The position numbers and the translations under genes are program-made. The notes under the pieces were generated by a model that saw nothing but the letters and a program-made list of their open reading frames with translations, did no database searches and had not been told where the DNA came from. A DNA stretch of 64,000 nucleotides from Microvirga rosea (GTDB lineage Bacteria > Pseudomonadota > Alphaproteobacteria > Rhizobiales > Beijerinckiaceae), in contig NZ_JAJDOP010000002.1 of assembly GCF_020595095.1 (NCBI RefSeq), forward strand, positions 124,001 through 188,000. Reading direction: 5' to 3'. Shown here one piece after another: positions 19,038-28,015 of the stretch. The first letter of the stretch is position 1, and every line of letters begins with the position of its first letter.

Positions 19038-19664
19038 TCAGATGTCGAAGAAGACGGTTTCATTTTCGCCCTGGAGGCGAATGTCGAAGGTGTAGGTCGG
19101 CAGGCCGTTTTCCTCCGTGCGCGGAGCGACCAGGGTCGAGAGGCGGATCTTGTGCTCGATTCTGGCTAGCACCGGACATTCCGCGTTCGCGGCCTCCTCG
19201 TCGCCGAAATACATGCGGGTATGGAGCCCCGTATTGATTCCGCGCGCGACGATCCAGAACGTGATGTGAGGTGCCATTGCGCGGCCGTCGCGGAATGGCA
19301 CCCGTCCCGGCTTGATGGTCTCGAACCGAAACTCGCCCGTTGCTCCGTCCACGGGCTGCCGTCCCCAGCCCACGAAATGCGGATCCGCCCGGCCGCGACG
19401 CTCCTGCGGGCTGTTATAGAGCCCCTTCGCATCGGCTTGCCAGATCTCGATGAGAGCATCCTTCAAGGGCGTTCCGCTTCCGTCGAAGATCCGTCCCTTG
19501 ACGATGATGCGTTCCCCTTTGGTGTCCGGGCTGACCAGCACAAGACCGAGATCGTCCTTCCAGACGCCCGTGATCTCGACCCAATTCGGGGTCGTGCCGA
19601 TGTGGACATAAGGTCCGGCCGTCTGCGACGGCGATTCCTTCAGGTGGCCGAGCTTCTGAACCAT
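19038..19664 (-). CDS. pcaG: Protocatechuate 3,4-dioxygenase, alpha subunit
   Basis: Structural partner of PcaH in the intradiol dioxygenase that opens protocatechuate to 3-carboxy-cis,cis-muconate. From ATG 19664 there are 208 residues: ESPSQTAGPYVHIG at the N-terminus, then IVKGRIFDGSGTPLKDALIE, EIWQADAKG and a C-terminal DIRLQGENETVFFDI. It keeps the fold but lacks the iron ligands (the ligand region reads MAPHITFW), as expected for alpha. Its ATG overlaps the pcaH stop by one base (TGATG), so translation is coupled. The open frame up to 20018 lies over pcaH and is not used. Confidence 0.95.
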   Translation of the reverse strand: MVQKLGHLKESPSQTAGPYVHIGTTPNWVEITGVWKDDLGLVLVSPDTKGERIIVKGRIFDGSGTPLKDALIEIWQADAKGLYNSPQERRGRADPHFVGWGRQPVDGATGEFRFETIKPGRVPFRDGRAMAPHITFWIVARGINTGLHTRMYFGDEEAANAECPVLARIEHKIRLSTLVAPRTEENGLPTYTFDIRLQGENETVFFDI

Positions 19665-20389
19665 CAGTTCCCCTCCATCCGGTTCTCGAAAAGCGTCGAC
19701 CGGCGGCCGCGCAGAACGATATCGAACTTGTACGCGAGAGCATCCATGTGGATCGTGTTGTTGCGGTCGAGGGCGGCAATCAGCTGCTCGACCGCCGCCT
19801 TGTCCGGAATGGTGGACACGATCGGACATTGCCAAATCATCGGATCGCCCTCGAAGTACATCTGCGTGATCAGGCGCTGGGCAAAGGCGTGGCCGAAGAC
19901 TGAAAAATGGATGTGCGCGGGACGCCAGTCGTTCACGCCGTTCGGCCACGGATACGCGCCGGGCTTGATGGTCCGAAACGAATAGCGGCCCTCCTGATCG
20001 GTGATCGCACGTCCGCAACCGCCGAAATTCGGATCGATGGCCGCCAGATAGGTTTCCTTCTTGTGGCGATAACGGCCGCCGGCATTGGCTTGCCAGAACT
20101 CCAGGAGAGCGCCGGGAACGGGGCGGGCGTTCTCGTCCAGGACGCGGCCATAGACGATGATCCGTTGCCCGATGGGATCGCCGGTCTTCGCATAGTTGCG
20201 GATCAGGTCGTTATCCAGGGGCCCGATGACGTCATGCCCGAAGACAGGCCCGGTCATCTCGGAAATCGTGTTCTCAAGCGAAAGAAGCGGATACCGAGGC
20301 GAGCGCAGAACGGACGTTTTGTACTGAGGCGTCAAAGCCGGAGGATGCCAGCTTCGGTCACGCTGAAAGAATGATCCGTGATCGGACAT
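19664..20389 (-). CDS. pcaH: Protocatechuate 3,4-dioxygenase, beta subunit (iron-bearing)
   Basis: Catalytic subunit of the intradiol dioxygenase. With the start at ATG 20389 (eight bases after AAGGAG) the product has 241 residues. The four non-haem Fe(III) ligands are at Y107 (GGRYRH), Y146 (GAYPWPNG), H159 and H161 (RPAHIHF), matching the ligand spacing of the Pseudomonas enzyme. [11 protein letters not shown] and [10 protein letters not shown] are further family motifs. A seven-residue longer start at 20410 is possible but less well placed. It is followed directly by pcaG. Confidence 0.96.
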   Translation of the reverse strand: MSDHGSFFQRDRSWHPPALTPQYKTSVLRSPRYPLLSLENTISEMTGPVFGHDVIGPLDNDLIRNYAKTGDPIGQRIIVYGRVLDENARPVPGALLEFWQANAGGRYRHKKETYLAAIDPNFGGCGRAITDQEGRYSFRTIKPGAYPWPNGVNDWRPAHIHFSVFGHAFAQRLITQMYFEGDPMIWQCPIVSTIPDKAAVEQLIAALDRNNTIHMDALAYKFDIVLRGRRSTLFENRMEGN

Positions 20390-20443
20390 CTCATGTCTCC
20401 TTCGTGCCACGCACGAAACGCGCGGGCTCGCTTCCGGCCCGCA

Positions 20444-20830
20444 TTAGGAACCCTGATCCATGTCGGCGAACGCTTTCTTGACGATCTTGAAAGCATGGTT
20501 TGCCGCCGGAACCCCGGCATAGACCGCCACGTGCAGCAGAGCCTCGCGAATGTCTTCCCTGGTCGCGCCGGTATTGCGGGTCGCCCGCACGTGCATTGCG
20601 ACTTCCTCGTCATGGCCGAGGGCCGCCAGAAGCGCGATGGTGACGATGGAACGCTCACGCTTCGTGAATTGAGAGCGCGACCACACCGATCCCCAAGCGC
20701 CTTCCGTAATGAAGGCCTGGAAGTCGGCATCGAATTCCGTCGTCTGAGCGACCGCCCTGTCCACGTGCGCATCGCCCAGAACCTGACGCCGGACCGCCAT
20801 CCCGGCCTTGTAACGTTCGCTCTCAGACAA
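20444..20830 (-). CDS. pcaC: 4-carboxymuconolactone decarboxylase
   Basis: Decarboxylates 4-carboxymuconolactone to 3-oxoadipate enol-lactone. A small alpha-helical AhpD/CMD-fold protein of 128 residues with MAVRRQVLGDAHVDRA near the start and the conserved TRNTGATREDIREALLHVAV region, normal size for the family. It lacks the CxxC of peroxidase-type relatives, as expected for the decarboxylase. The gene overlaps the end of pcaD by eight bases and lies 54 bases before pcaH. Confidence 0.95.
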   Translation of the reverse strand: MSESERYKAGMAVRRQVLGDAHVDRAVAQTTEFDADFQAFITEGAWGSVWSRSQFTKRERSIVTIALLAALGHDEEVAMHVRATRNTGATREDIREALLHVAVYAGVPAANHAFKIVKKAFADMDQGS

Positions 20831-21629
20831 GCCTCGCCTCCTTGAGATGCATCTCGATCAGCATCGCCAGCTCGTAGGGGCGCTCGATGCATGGAATATG
20901 CCCTGCCCCTGCAATGATCTGGAAATCCGCTCCGGGGATCAGCGCAGCGGTTCGCCCCACGAGGTCTGCCGGCGTCGAGCCGTCCTGATCGCCCGCCAGG
21001 CACAAGGTCGGAGCCGCGATCCTGCCGGCATCGGCCGTAAGGTCGGCATCCCGAATGCCTGCGCATGTCCCCGCATATCCCTCCCGCGGGGTGCGAAGGA
21101 GCATGTTGCGCCAACCCGCAAACTCATCGGCATGGCTCTTACGGAACGCGGGCGTGAACCAACGCGCCAGGACGCCCTCTACGACCGCCTCCAATCCGTG
21201 CTGCTCAACGGCCGCGATGCGCTCGGCCCAGGTCTCCGGCGTTCCGATCTTTGCAGCCGTGCAGCAGAGAACGAGAGCCGTGACCCGCGCCGGTTCCCGT
21301 ACGGCCATCCGCTGGGCGATCATGCCGCCGACGGACAGGCCGACGATGGCGGCCTGCCGTATGCGAAGGATGTCCAAAAGCGCGATCAGATCATCGACAT
21401 GGTCGTCGATCGTGTAGGGCCCAGGCGGCGCGTCGGACAATCCATGTCCCCGCTTGTCATAGACGACGACCCGAAACCGGTCGAGAAAGGCTGACGCGAC
21501 ATCCTGCCAGATGCGAAAGTCGCTGCCCAGGGAGTTGCTGAAGACGAGGGTCGGGCCATCCGAGCGGCCAAGAACCCGATGATGAAGAACGATGCCGTTC
21601 GCACGTGTGAAAGCCATGGCTGCGCTCAA
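20823..21629 (-). CDS. pcaD: 3-oxoadipate enol-lactonase
   Basis: Alpha/beta hydrolase that opens the enol-lactone to 3-oxoadipate. The 268 residues have the nucleophile S99 in GLSVGGMIAQ, the oxyanion region SNSLGSDFRIW and the catalytic His in GAGHIPCIERP near residue 247. The start ATG 21629 overlaps the stop of the upstream LivF-type gene (ATGA), which ties the catabolic genes to the transporter genes as one transcript; an ATG four codons in (21617) is an alternative. It is a separate enzyme here, not the PcaL fusion with PcaC. Confidence 0.94.
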   Translation of the reverse strand: MSAAMAFTRANGIVLHHRVLGRSDGPTLVFSNSLGSDFRIWQDVASAFLDRFRVVVYDKRGHGLSDAPPGPYTIDDHVDDLIALLDILRIRQAAIVGLSVGGMIAQRMAVREPARVTALVLCCTAAKIGTPETWAERIAAVEQHGLEAVVEGVLARWFTPAFRKSHADEFAGWRNMLLRTPREGYAGTCAGIRDADLTADAGRIAAPTLCLAGDQDGSTPADLVGRTAALIPGADFQIIAGAGHIPCIERPYELAMLIEMHLKEARLV

Positions 21630-22342
21630 TGAAGGGAACCGACGCCGATATACTGCTCGACGAGATCTTGATCAGATCGCAGAGCCTCGCTTGTGCCCTG
21701 CCAGACAATTCGCCCCCGTTCCAGGATCAGGACGGCATCGGCGAAATCGAGTGCGCTCTCGATGCGTTGCTCAACGAGAAGGATCGTCATCTCCCCCGTG
21801 GATGCGAGGCGCGTGAGCGCAGCCATCAACTCATCACAGATGACGGGAGCCAAACCCTCGAGGGGTTCATCGAGGAGCAGCACGGATGGACGTCCGAGGA
21901 TCGTGCGAGCCGTGGAGAGCATCTGCTGCTCCCCTCCGGATAGTTGCCAGCCGAGATTGCGGCGCCGTTCATGCAGTCGAGGAAACATCTCGTACGCTTC
22001 GGCAATCGCGCTGCGCGGCCGGTTTTTCAAGCCCGCGAACAGGTTTTCTTCGACTGTCAGCGAACGGAAGATATCACGGGTCTGAGGAACGAGGCCGAGC
22101 CCTCGCATCGCCCGGTCGCAGCTCTTCAGACTGGCCACGTCCGTGCCATCGAGCCGGATCTCGCCCCCGTAGCGTTTGGTCAGGCCCATGAGGCTTGAGA
22201 GAAGCGTCGTTTTCCCCATGCCGTTCCGCCCGAGGATGGACAGGCGTCCGCCGGCCGGAACCGTGAAGGACACGTTCTCCAGGACCACCGTCGGGCCGTA
22301 ACCCGCACTCAATTCACGGATCTCAAGCGACTCTGCGGGCAT
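21626..22342 (-). CDS. Branched-chain amino acid-type ABC ATPase (LivF family), probable aromatic-acid importer
   Basis: One of two ATPases of a HAAT-family importer. From ATG 22342 there are 238 residues: Walker A GRNGMGKTT, signature QLSGGEQQMLSTARTI, and Walker B VLLLDEPLEGLAP. The GRNGMGKTT and SGGEQQM forms identify LivF rather than LivG. It overlaps the LivG-type gene by 20 bases and pcaD by four. Because it is embedded in the pca array, the likely cargo is protocatechuate, 4-hydroxybenzoate or a related acid rather than leucine (inference). Confidence 0.92.
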   Translation of the reverse strand: MPAESLEIRELSAGYGPTVVLENVSFTVPAGGRLSILGRNGMGKTTLLSSLMGLTKRYGGEIRLDGTDVASLKSCDRAMRGLGLVPQTRDIFRSLTVEENLFAGLKNRPRSAIAEAYEMFPRLHERRRNLGWQLSGGEQQMLSTARTILGRPSVLLLDEPLEGLAPVICDELMAALTRLASTGEMTILLVEQRIESALDFADAVLILERGRIVWQGTSEALRSDQDLVEQYIGVGSLH

Positions 22343-23087
22343 GGGCGTAATTTCCAAGATAGGCTTCGCGGACCTTCTCGTTGGCTGCGACGTCGGATGG
22401 CAGCCCCTCGAAGATGATCTCGCCCGCCGCCAGAACGACAACCCGCCTGGCGAACCGGAAAACCAGGTCCATGTCGTGTTCGATCATCAAGACGGCGAGG
22501 CTCGGCGGCAGATGCTCCAGAGCCTGCTCGATCCGGGGCGTCTCCGTGGACGGAACGCCCGCCGCAGGCTCGTCGAGAAGCAAGACCTTCGGCTTCAACG
22601 CGAGGGCGATGGCGATTTCAAGCAGCCGCTGCTGCCCATAGGCGATCTCGCCCACTTTCCGGCGCGCGACGTCGAGAAGGCCGAGCGTCCGCAGCAGGGA
22701 TTCCACCTCCGCCGAAACCTCCGCATCGCCGCGAAATCGCCCGATGATCCGCGTTGCTCGGCCCAGCCGCTGCAGCACGGTCAGGGTGACGTGCTCTTCC
22801 GGCGTCAGATCCGAGAAGAGCCGTGTGACCTGAAAGGTGCGCACGAGCCCTTTGCGAACCCGGCGGACGGCCCCAAGCCCCGTCACATCTTCTCCGTTGA
22901 GGACCACGCGCCCTGAACTTGGCCTCAACTGGCCTGTCACCAGGTTGACGAAAGTCGTCTTGCCTGCGCCGTTCGGCCCGATGAGAGCGAGCCGGTCGCC
23001 GGCATTCATCGCAAGATCGATCTCACGGCTGACCGCGAGCCCACCGAAAGACTTCGACAAGCCTTCGACCCGGAACAGTTCGCTCAT
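22323..23087 (-). CDS. Branched-chain amino acid-type ABC ATPase (LivG family)
   Basis: Second ATPase of the importer, 254 residues from ATG 23087. Walker A is GPNGAGKTT, Walker B VLLLDEPAAGVPS, followed by the LivG-type HDMDLVFRFARRVVVLAAGE segment. The motif between the Walkers reads AYGQQRLLEIA, in which the usual S-G-G of the signature is replaced by A-Y-G; this is the normal LivG variant. The gene ends with RRVA inside the LivF start region. Its ATG overlaps the LivM stop. Confidence 0.92.
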   Translation of the reverse strand: MSELFRVEGLSKSFGGLAVSREIDLAMNAGDRLALIGPNGAGKTTFVNLVTGQLRPSSGRVVLNGEDVTGLGAVRRVRKGLVRTFQVTRLFSDLTPEEHVTLTVLQRLGRATRIIGRFRGDAEVSAEVESLLRTLGLLDVARRKVGEIAYGQQRLLEIAIALALKPKVLLLDEPAAGVPSTETPRIEQALEHLPPSLAVLMIEHDMDLVFRFARRVVVLAAGEIIFEGLPSDVAANEKVREAYLGNYAHARRVA

Positions 23088-24097
23088 GGCTGCTCTCCGT
23101 TGCGTCCCCGGAGCCTCGGCCTCAGCCTGCTCACAAGACCGCCCAGACCGCCGGGCGCGACGAGCACGACGGCAATCAGCAATGCGCCGACCATGGTCAT
23201 CCAGTGGAAGGGGTTGATCGCCGAGACCACATGCTCGAAGCCCATGAAGATCACCGTTCCGATCAGTGCCCCATAGAGGCTGCCAAGCCCTCCAAGGACC
23301 AGCATGACCAAGGAATTGGCGGAGAGCTCGAAGCTCACGCTGTCGAGCCCGACGACTTGGGTCGAAATAGCCGCCAGGGCGCCGCCCATTCCGGCAACCG
23401 CTCCTGAAATGACGAACATCTTCAGCAGGACGGGAAAGACGAACGCACCCATGGAGCGGATGCGGACCGGATCCTCCTTGATGCCACGGCAGAGCACGCC
23501 GAAGGGCGAGGCAACCACGAACTTCAGGGCAATGAACACCAGGACCAGCAAGCCGAGGCCGAAAAGATAAGCCGTCCGGCCCCACAGGTCGAACTCGAAG
23601 GTTCCGAAAAGCGGGCTTGGACTGAACCCGGCCAAACCGTCGCTGCCGCCCGTATAGGCGGATGCCTTGTTGGCGGCCTCGTGAGCCAGTTGCACGATGG
23701 CGATGGAGAGCACAAGTTGCGCAAGGCCGTGCGCGCGCAGCATGATCGTTCCCATCACGAGACCGGCACACGCGCCCGCAACGGCTCCGATGGCGATCAG
23801 CGTCATCGGCTCGGTTACACCGCGCAGGCAAGCCATGCCGGCCGCATAGGCGCCTGCGCCAAAAAGGGTCGCCTGCCCGAGGGACGCAACGCCGCAATAT
23901 CCCACCAGAAGATCGAGCGACAGAACCAGGAGCGCAATCGCGATGACGCGCGTGAGCAATGCAAGGTTATCGGGAAAGAGCCAATATCCCGCAGCGCCCG
24001 CCGCTAGGATGAGGACAAGGCCGGCTCCATCGCGCACGAGATGACCAGCGGCCTTCGGGGGTGACGCGACCGGTCGGGATTTGGCGATCACCTGCAC
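23084..24097 (-). CDS. Branched-chain amino acid-type ABC permease (LivM family)
   Basis: Inner-membrane channel subunit, about 337 residues and about 9-10 hydrophobic segments. The LivM signature LLVGYCGVASLGQATLFGAG and the C-terminal LGGLGSLYGALIGTVIF are present. The annotated start is GTG 24097, one base after the LivH stop, because an ATG at 24148 would overlap livH by 50 bases; the choice is uncertain. It couples to the LivG gene by an ATGA overlap. Confidence 0.9.
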   Translation of the reverse strand: MQVIAKSRPVASPPKAAGHLVRDGAGLVLILAAGAAGYWLFPDNLALLTRVIAIALLVLSLDLLVGYCGVASLGQATLFGAGAYAAGMACLRGVTEPMTLIAIGAVAGACAGLVMGTIMLRAHGLAQLVLSIAIVQLAHEAANKASAYTGGSDGLAGFSPSPLFGTFEFDLWGRTAYLFGLGLLVLVFIALKFVVASPFGVLCRGIKEDPVRIRSMGAFVFPVLLKMFVISGAVAGMGGALAAISTQVVGLDSVSFELSANSLVMLVLGGLGSLYGALIGTVIFMGFEHVVSAINPFHWMTMVGALLIAVVLVAPGGLGGLVSRLRPRLRGRNGEQP

Positions 24098-24098
24098 G

Positions 24099-24968
24099 CT
24101 ACTGGGCCCTTCCAAGGAAGCCGCGCGGGAAAACGCACACAATGGCAATCACGGCGGCATAGAAGAAGAAATTACCGAAATCGGGCATCAGGTAGCGGCC
24201 CGTTGTATCGATGGCTCCGAGCACAAGGCAGGCAAGAAGTGCGCCCGGAATGGAGCCTGCTCCTCCAACGGACACGACCACCAGAAACGTCACCATATAG
24301 CGAAGGGCGTAATAGGGCTCGATGGGCAGGAATTCGGCGGCCACCACGCCTCCGAATGCCGCCAAGCCCATGGCGATGGCGAAGCTGATCGCATAGACGA
24401 CCTGGGTCTTGATCCCGAGCGCGTCCGCCATTCCGGCATTGTCGACCGTGGCGCGCAGCTTGATGCCGAATGCGGTCTTCTCGATCAGAAACCACAAACC
24501 TCCCGCGACGATGACCCCACAGGCCATGACGAAAAGACGATGCCCTGCGACGGTGCGGAATCCGAGGTCAACCGGTGTCGAGAGAGCAGCAGGCAGGGGA
24601 ATGGTCTTCAGGGTGGGGCCGAAGAAGAAGTTGGTGATCCCGATCACGCAGAACGTGATGCCGATCGTCATGAGAACCTGGGTCAGCTGGGGACTGCCGT
24701 AGATCCGGCGATACAGCAAACGCTCGAGCGGAATGGAAATCGCGATCGTCCCAAGAATGGCGAGCAGGATCGCCACCGCATATCCCGTTCCGAGCTCGCG
24801 CTGCGCATAGGACGCGATGTAGCCGGCGATCATCGCGAAAGCCCCATGCGCCAGATTGATCACCCGCATCAAGCCCATCGTCAACGAAAGGCCGATGCAG
24901 ATGATGAAGAGCGCCATTCCATAAGCGAAAGCATCGATCGCGATGCTGAAAACCGTCTGCATGAACAA
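24099..24968 (-). CDS. Branched-chain amino acid-type ABC permease (LivH family)
   Basis: Second channel subunit, 289 residues. The LivH signature is clear: GLSLTMGLMRVINLAHGAFAMIAGY (key NLAHGAF) near residues 26-50 and VSVGGAGSIPGALLACLVLG near the C-terminus. The size is normal. It is encoded between the binding protein (73 bases upstream) and LivM and is co-directional with all pca genes. Confidence 0.92.
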   Translation of the reverse strand: MFMQTVFSIAIDAFAYGMALFIICIGLSLTMGLMRVINLAHGAFAMIAGYIASYAQRELGTGYAVAILLAILGTIAISIPLERLLYRRIYGSPQLTQVLMTIGITFCVIGITNFFFGPTLKTIPLPAALSTPVDLGFRTVAGHRLFVMACGVIVAGGLWFLIEKTAFGIKLRATVDNAGMADALGIKTQVVYAISFAIAMGLAAFGGVVAAEFLPIEPYYALRYMVTFLVVVSVGGAGSIPGALLACLVLGAIDTTGRYLMPDFGNFFFYAAVIAIVCVFPRGFLGRAQ

Positions 24969-25041
24969 TCCCGGTCGGCAACGACGAAACAGAGGCCAAG
25001 GGCGCCGTGTCTCGCCGCGCCCTCGACCCGATCAGGCAGGA

Positions 25042-26220
25042 TTATGGGGTCGCGAGCCCTGGATCCTTCTGGTTCGGAAAAGTCTGGATTTCCTTGTTGT
25101 AGGTCTTCCCGTTCGCGTCCTTTGCAACCTCGCGGAGGTAGATGTTTTCCGTGATGTGACGGGTTTCGGCGTCGATACTCACCGGGCCGCGCGGGCTGGT
25201 CCAGGCAAGTCCCTTGACGGCATCGACGGCTTTCTTCGCATCCTGCTTGCCGTCCGTTGCCTCGATCATCTTGTAAATGACGTGCATGCCGTCATAGGCA
25301 CCGACGGCCGGGAAGGAGAGCTGGTCGGCCCCTCCGACGGCCTTCGTGGCCGCCTCGACGAAGCGCTTGTTTTCGGGAGAATCGTGCGAGACGGCATAAT
25401 GGAAGGTCGTCAGAAGACCGAGTGCGCCGTCACCGAGGGCCGGAAGATCCGATTCCTGCGTCAGGTCGCCGGGCGCAAGGAACTTGATACCGGCCTGCTT
25501 GAGGCCCGTCTCGTTGTAAGCCTTCACGAAGCCCAGAGTGGTCGGGCCGGAGGGGAGAAACGCGAAAACCGCGTCGGCCTTCGAGTCACGCACACGCTGC
25601 ATGATCGGGCTGAAGTCATTGGTGTTGAGCGGCATTCTCAGCGACTCCACCACCTGTCCGCCGGCGGCCTCGAAGGCCTTCTTGAAGGCCACTTCCGCGT
25701 CGATACCGGGGCCGTAGTCGCTGACCGCCGTAATGACCTTCTTGATTCCCCGCTCGATGGCGATCTTACCGAGAGGCGTCGTCGTCTGAGCCGTCGTGAA
25801 CGAGGTCCGCACCACGAGCGGCGACTGAGTCATGATGGCTGACGTCGCGGCGTTGAAGATCACGAGGGGCGTATTGGCCTGCGTCAGGAGCGGCGTGATC
25901 GCCATGGCATCCGGCGTGAAGTAAACCCCGCCGAGGTACTGGACCTTGTCCTTGACGATGAGCTCCTGGGCCAAAGCCCGGGATTGCTGCGGATTGGCGG
26001 CGGGCAGATCCCGGTAGATCACCTCGATGTCGTGACCTTTCACCGACTTGCCGTTGAGGGCCATATAGGCCTCGACGCCAGCCTGGAAATTCTTGCCCTG
26101 GAGAGCGAACGGCCCGGAGAACGGCCCGATGATCCCCACCTTGATCGTATCTGCCGCGGCCGCGACCGTTCCGGCGAGAAGCGCGCCGATGGCCGCGCAG
26201 AGAAGCTTCCTTCCAGACAT
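25042..26220 (-). CDS. ABC transporter substrate-binding protein (LivK/HAAT family), probable aromatic-acid receptor
   Basis: Periplasmic receptor of the importer, 392 residues. A signal peptide of about 23 residues (KLLCAAIGALLAGTVAAAAD in part: LLAGTVAAAA) is followed by the type I periplasmic-binding fold start IKVGIIGPFSGPFALQGK. Type I proteins of this kind near aromatic pathways often bind benzoate-like acids. It is the first gene of the pca/liv array, 193 bases from the divergent IclR gene. Amino-acid specificity cannot be excluded from sequence alone. Confidence 0.9.
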   Translation of the reverse strand: MSGRKLLCAAIGALLAGTVAAAADTIKVGIIGPFSGPFALQGKNFQAGVEAYMALNGKSVKGHDIEVIYRDLPAANPQQSRALAQELIVKDKVQYLGGVYFTPDAMAITPLLTQANTPLVIFNAATSAIMTQSPLVVRTSFTTAQTTTPLGKIAIERGIKKVITAVSDYGPGIDAEVAFKKAFEAAGGQVVESLRMPLNTNDFSPIMQRVRDSKADAVFAFLPSGPTTLGFVKAYNETGLKQAGIKFLAPGDLTQESDLPALGDGALGLLTTFHYAVSHDSPENKRFVEAATKAVGGADQLSFPAVGAYDGMHVIYKMIEATDGKQDAKKAVDAVKGLAWTSPRGPVSIDAETRHITENIYLREVAKDANGKTYNKEIQTFPNQKDPGLATP

Positions 26221-26308
26221 TCCAATCTCCTCCCAGGAGCCGCCTTGGCCTCATTGAACAGGGCCCGCGGTCTCACATTAGCCGATGGTCTCATGCTTCG
26301 TGCGCATT

Positions 26309-26358
26309 GCGAACATTGAAAACCATATCGAACATGAAGTACATCTTCTCGAACAGTG
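26309..26358. promoter_or_regulatory. Three CGAACA repeats between the IclR gene and the liv/pca array
   Basis: CGAACA is found at 26310, 26329 and 26350 (contexts GCGAACATTG, TCGAACATGA, TCGAACAGTG). The spacing is 19 and 21 bases, so all lie on nearly the same face of the helix. They lie between two divergent genes, 90-140 bases upstream of the receptor gene and 56-105 upstream of the regulator. Three ten-base repeats are also what the IclR-family regulator PcaU uses. Confidence 0.5.
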
Positions 26359-26413
26359 TCAAGGCTACCAAAGTCCACACCGCCGGCAAACGCCGGGCAT
26401 GCAGAGGGTCATC

Positions 26414-27181
26414 ATGGAGTCCGGAGCGACGGAGGATCGGGATTTCGTTGCCAGCCTGGAGAAAGGGCTTGCGGTCATCGAAGCCTTTGACGCCGATCGT
26501 CCGCGCATGACCCTGACGGATGTGGCCAATCGCACCGGAATTACCCGGGCCGCCGCACGCCGCTACCTGAAAACGCTCACAAGGCTCAATTACGCGGATT
26601 TCGACGGGCGGTATTTCAGCCTCTCTCCCCGCATCCTCCGCCTTGGCTATGCCTATATGGCCTCTTCGTCCCTCGCAACGCGGGTTCAGCCGTTTCTCGA
26701 GAGAATTTCCGCCCAAACCGGAGAATCGAGTTCGGCCGCCATTCTCGATGGCGACGATATCGTCTACATCGCCCGCTCGGCCACGCAGCGCATCATGTCC
26801 GTGAACCTCGGTGTCGGAACCCGCCTGCCCGCCTATTGCACCTCGCTTGGCCGGGCCATCCTCGCCTATCAGCCGGACGAAGCGCTCGAGGCCTATCTCA
26901 AACGGGTTCGCCTGGAGCCGAGAACGCCGAGGACCCTCACGAAGAAGCAGGAACTGCGCGCCGCGCTGGAAACCGTGCGTCAGGAGGGCTGCGCCGTCAT
27001 CAACGAAGAACTGGAGCTCGGCCTGCGCTCGATTGCGGTACCGCTTTTCCAGGCAAACGGGACCGTTCGCGTCGCGTTGAATATCGGAACCCAGGCCGTG
27101 CGGGTTCCGGCCGACGAGATGAAGACGAGGTTTCTTCCCCCCCTTTTGGAGGCGACCGAAACGCTGCGCCGGATCCTTTAG
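26414..27181 (+). CDS. IclR-family transcriptional regulator, probable pca/liv regulator (PcaR/PcaU type)
   Basis: The 255 residues have an N-terminal winged helix (SLEKGLAVIEAFDADRPR, then LTDVANRTGITRAAARRYL) and a C-terminal effector domain with GESSSAAILDGDDIVYIARS, then LPAYCTSLGRAILAY and EELELGLRSIAVPL. AARRYLKTL and RIMSVNLGVGTRLPAYCTS are close to the PcaR/PcaU/PobR subgroup. Start at ATG 26414 with AGAGGG just upstream (an ATG at 26399 is possible). It is divergent from the liv/pca array, as expected for its regulator. Effector probably 3-oxoadipate or protocatechuate (inference). Confidence 0.9.
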   Translation: MESGATEDRDFVASLEKGLAVIEAFDADRPRMTLTDVANRTGITRAAARRYLKTLTRLNYADFDGRYFSLSPRILRLGYAYMASSSLATRVQPFLERISAQTGESSSAAILDGDDIVYIARSATQRIMSVNLGVGTRLPAYCTSLGRAILAYQPDEALEAYLKRVRLEPRTPRTLTKKQELRAALETVRQEGCAVINEELELGLRSIAVPLFQANGTVRVALNIGTQAVRVPADEMKTRFLPPLLEATETLRRIL

Positions 27182-27251
27182 GCTTTTCTCCGGAACCGGA
27201 TCGGCGTCACAGCAGGAAAACCTTCGCTTTTCGGGATCGGGCGACGACCTT

Positions 27252-28004
27252 TCAGACCGGCACTTCGGCGAGGCGACGCCGTAGCTCAAGAGCCAGATCC
27301 GGCCGATCCGTCGTGATCTGGCGGATCGGCTGGTCGAGCCAGTGGGCAAGATCCTGCTCTTCGTTCGGAACCCAGGCCCCAAGGCGCTCCGTTCCGATTG
27401 CCGACAGGAACCGATCCAGGGTGTGAATGAGCAGCGCCTTCTCGACAGCGATGTAGCAACCACGAATTCCGGCAAAACGCGCAATGGCCCGGTCGAGGCC
27501 GCCGAGCATCTCCGCGGAGCGTCTGTCCAGGGATGCGAGCACCGCGATAGCGGGATCAAGTCCCCTCACCTGCTCCAAAACCTCCGGGGCGAAACAAGTC
27601 AGAAGCGATCGGCCCTGGAGCTCATGACGATGGACGGCTTCGAGAACCCCGGCCTCGAGGCCTTCATAAGGATTCCCGATCACATCGGTCTTGATCTCGA
27701 TGTGAAGCTCCAGATCGCTCCGGCCGAGCACCTCGAGCACCTCGTCGAGGCTGGGAATTGTCTCGTCGCTGTCGCGCAGGGAAATCCCTTGAAGGTCCGC
27801 GAGAGTCTTCTCCCCGACGGGGCCGGACCCGTGGGTCGTCCGCTCGAGGGTCGGATCGTGAATGACGACAAGCTTGTTGTCTCGCGTCCGGTGAACGTCG
27901 AACTCGACCCCTTCGACGCCGAGGGCAATCAGCTTGCGAAAGCCCTCGAGGCTGTTTTCGGGCCACAGGTTTCTGGCGCCGCGATGACCGATGATCTTGA
28001 CCAT
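27252..28004 (-). CDS. ugpQ: Glycerophosphodiester phosphodiesterase
   Basis: Hydrolyses glycerophosphodiesters to an alcohol and glycerol phosphate. The 250 residues are GDPD-fold. Catalytic and metal-binding motifs are visible: IIGHRGAR at the start, PENSLEGF, then GVEFDVHRTRDNKLVVIHDP; HIEIKTD follows. No signal peptide, so it acts in the cytoplasm on imported diesters. The true start ATG 28004 lies 12 bases after the ugpE stop; the longer frame to 28868 is only an overlap with ugpE. The ribosome site is poor, suggesting coupling. Confidence 0.93.
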   Translation of the reverse strand: MVKIIGHRGARNLWPENSLEGFRKLIALGVEGVEFDVHRTRDNKLVVIHDPTLERTTHGSGPVGEKTLADLQGISLRDSDETIPSLDEVLEVLGRSDLELHIEIKTDVIGNPYEGLEAGVLEAVHRHELQGRSLLTCFAPEVLEQVRGLDPAIAVLASLDRRSAEMLGGLDRAIARFAGIRGCYIAVEKALLIHTLDRFLSAIGTERLGAWVPNEEQDLAHWLDQPIRQITTDRPDLALELRRRLAEVPV

Positions 28005-28015
28005 GAAAGGAGACC

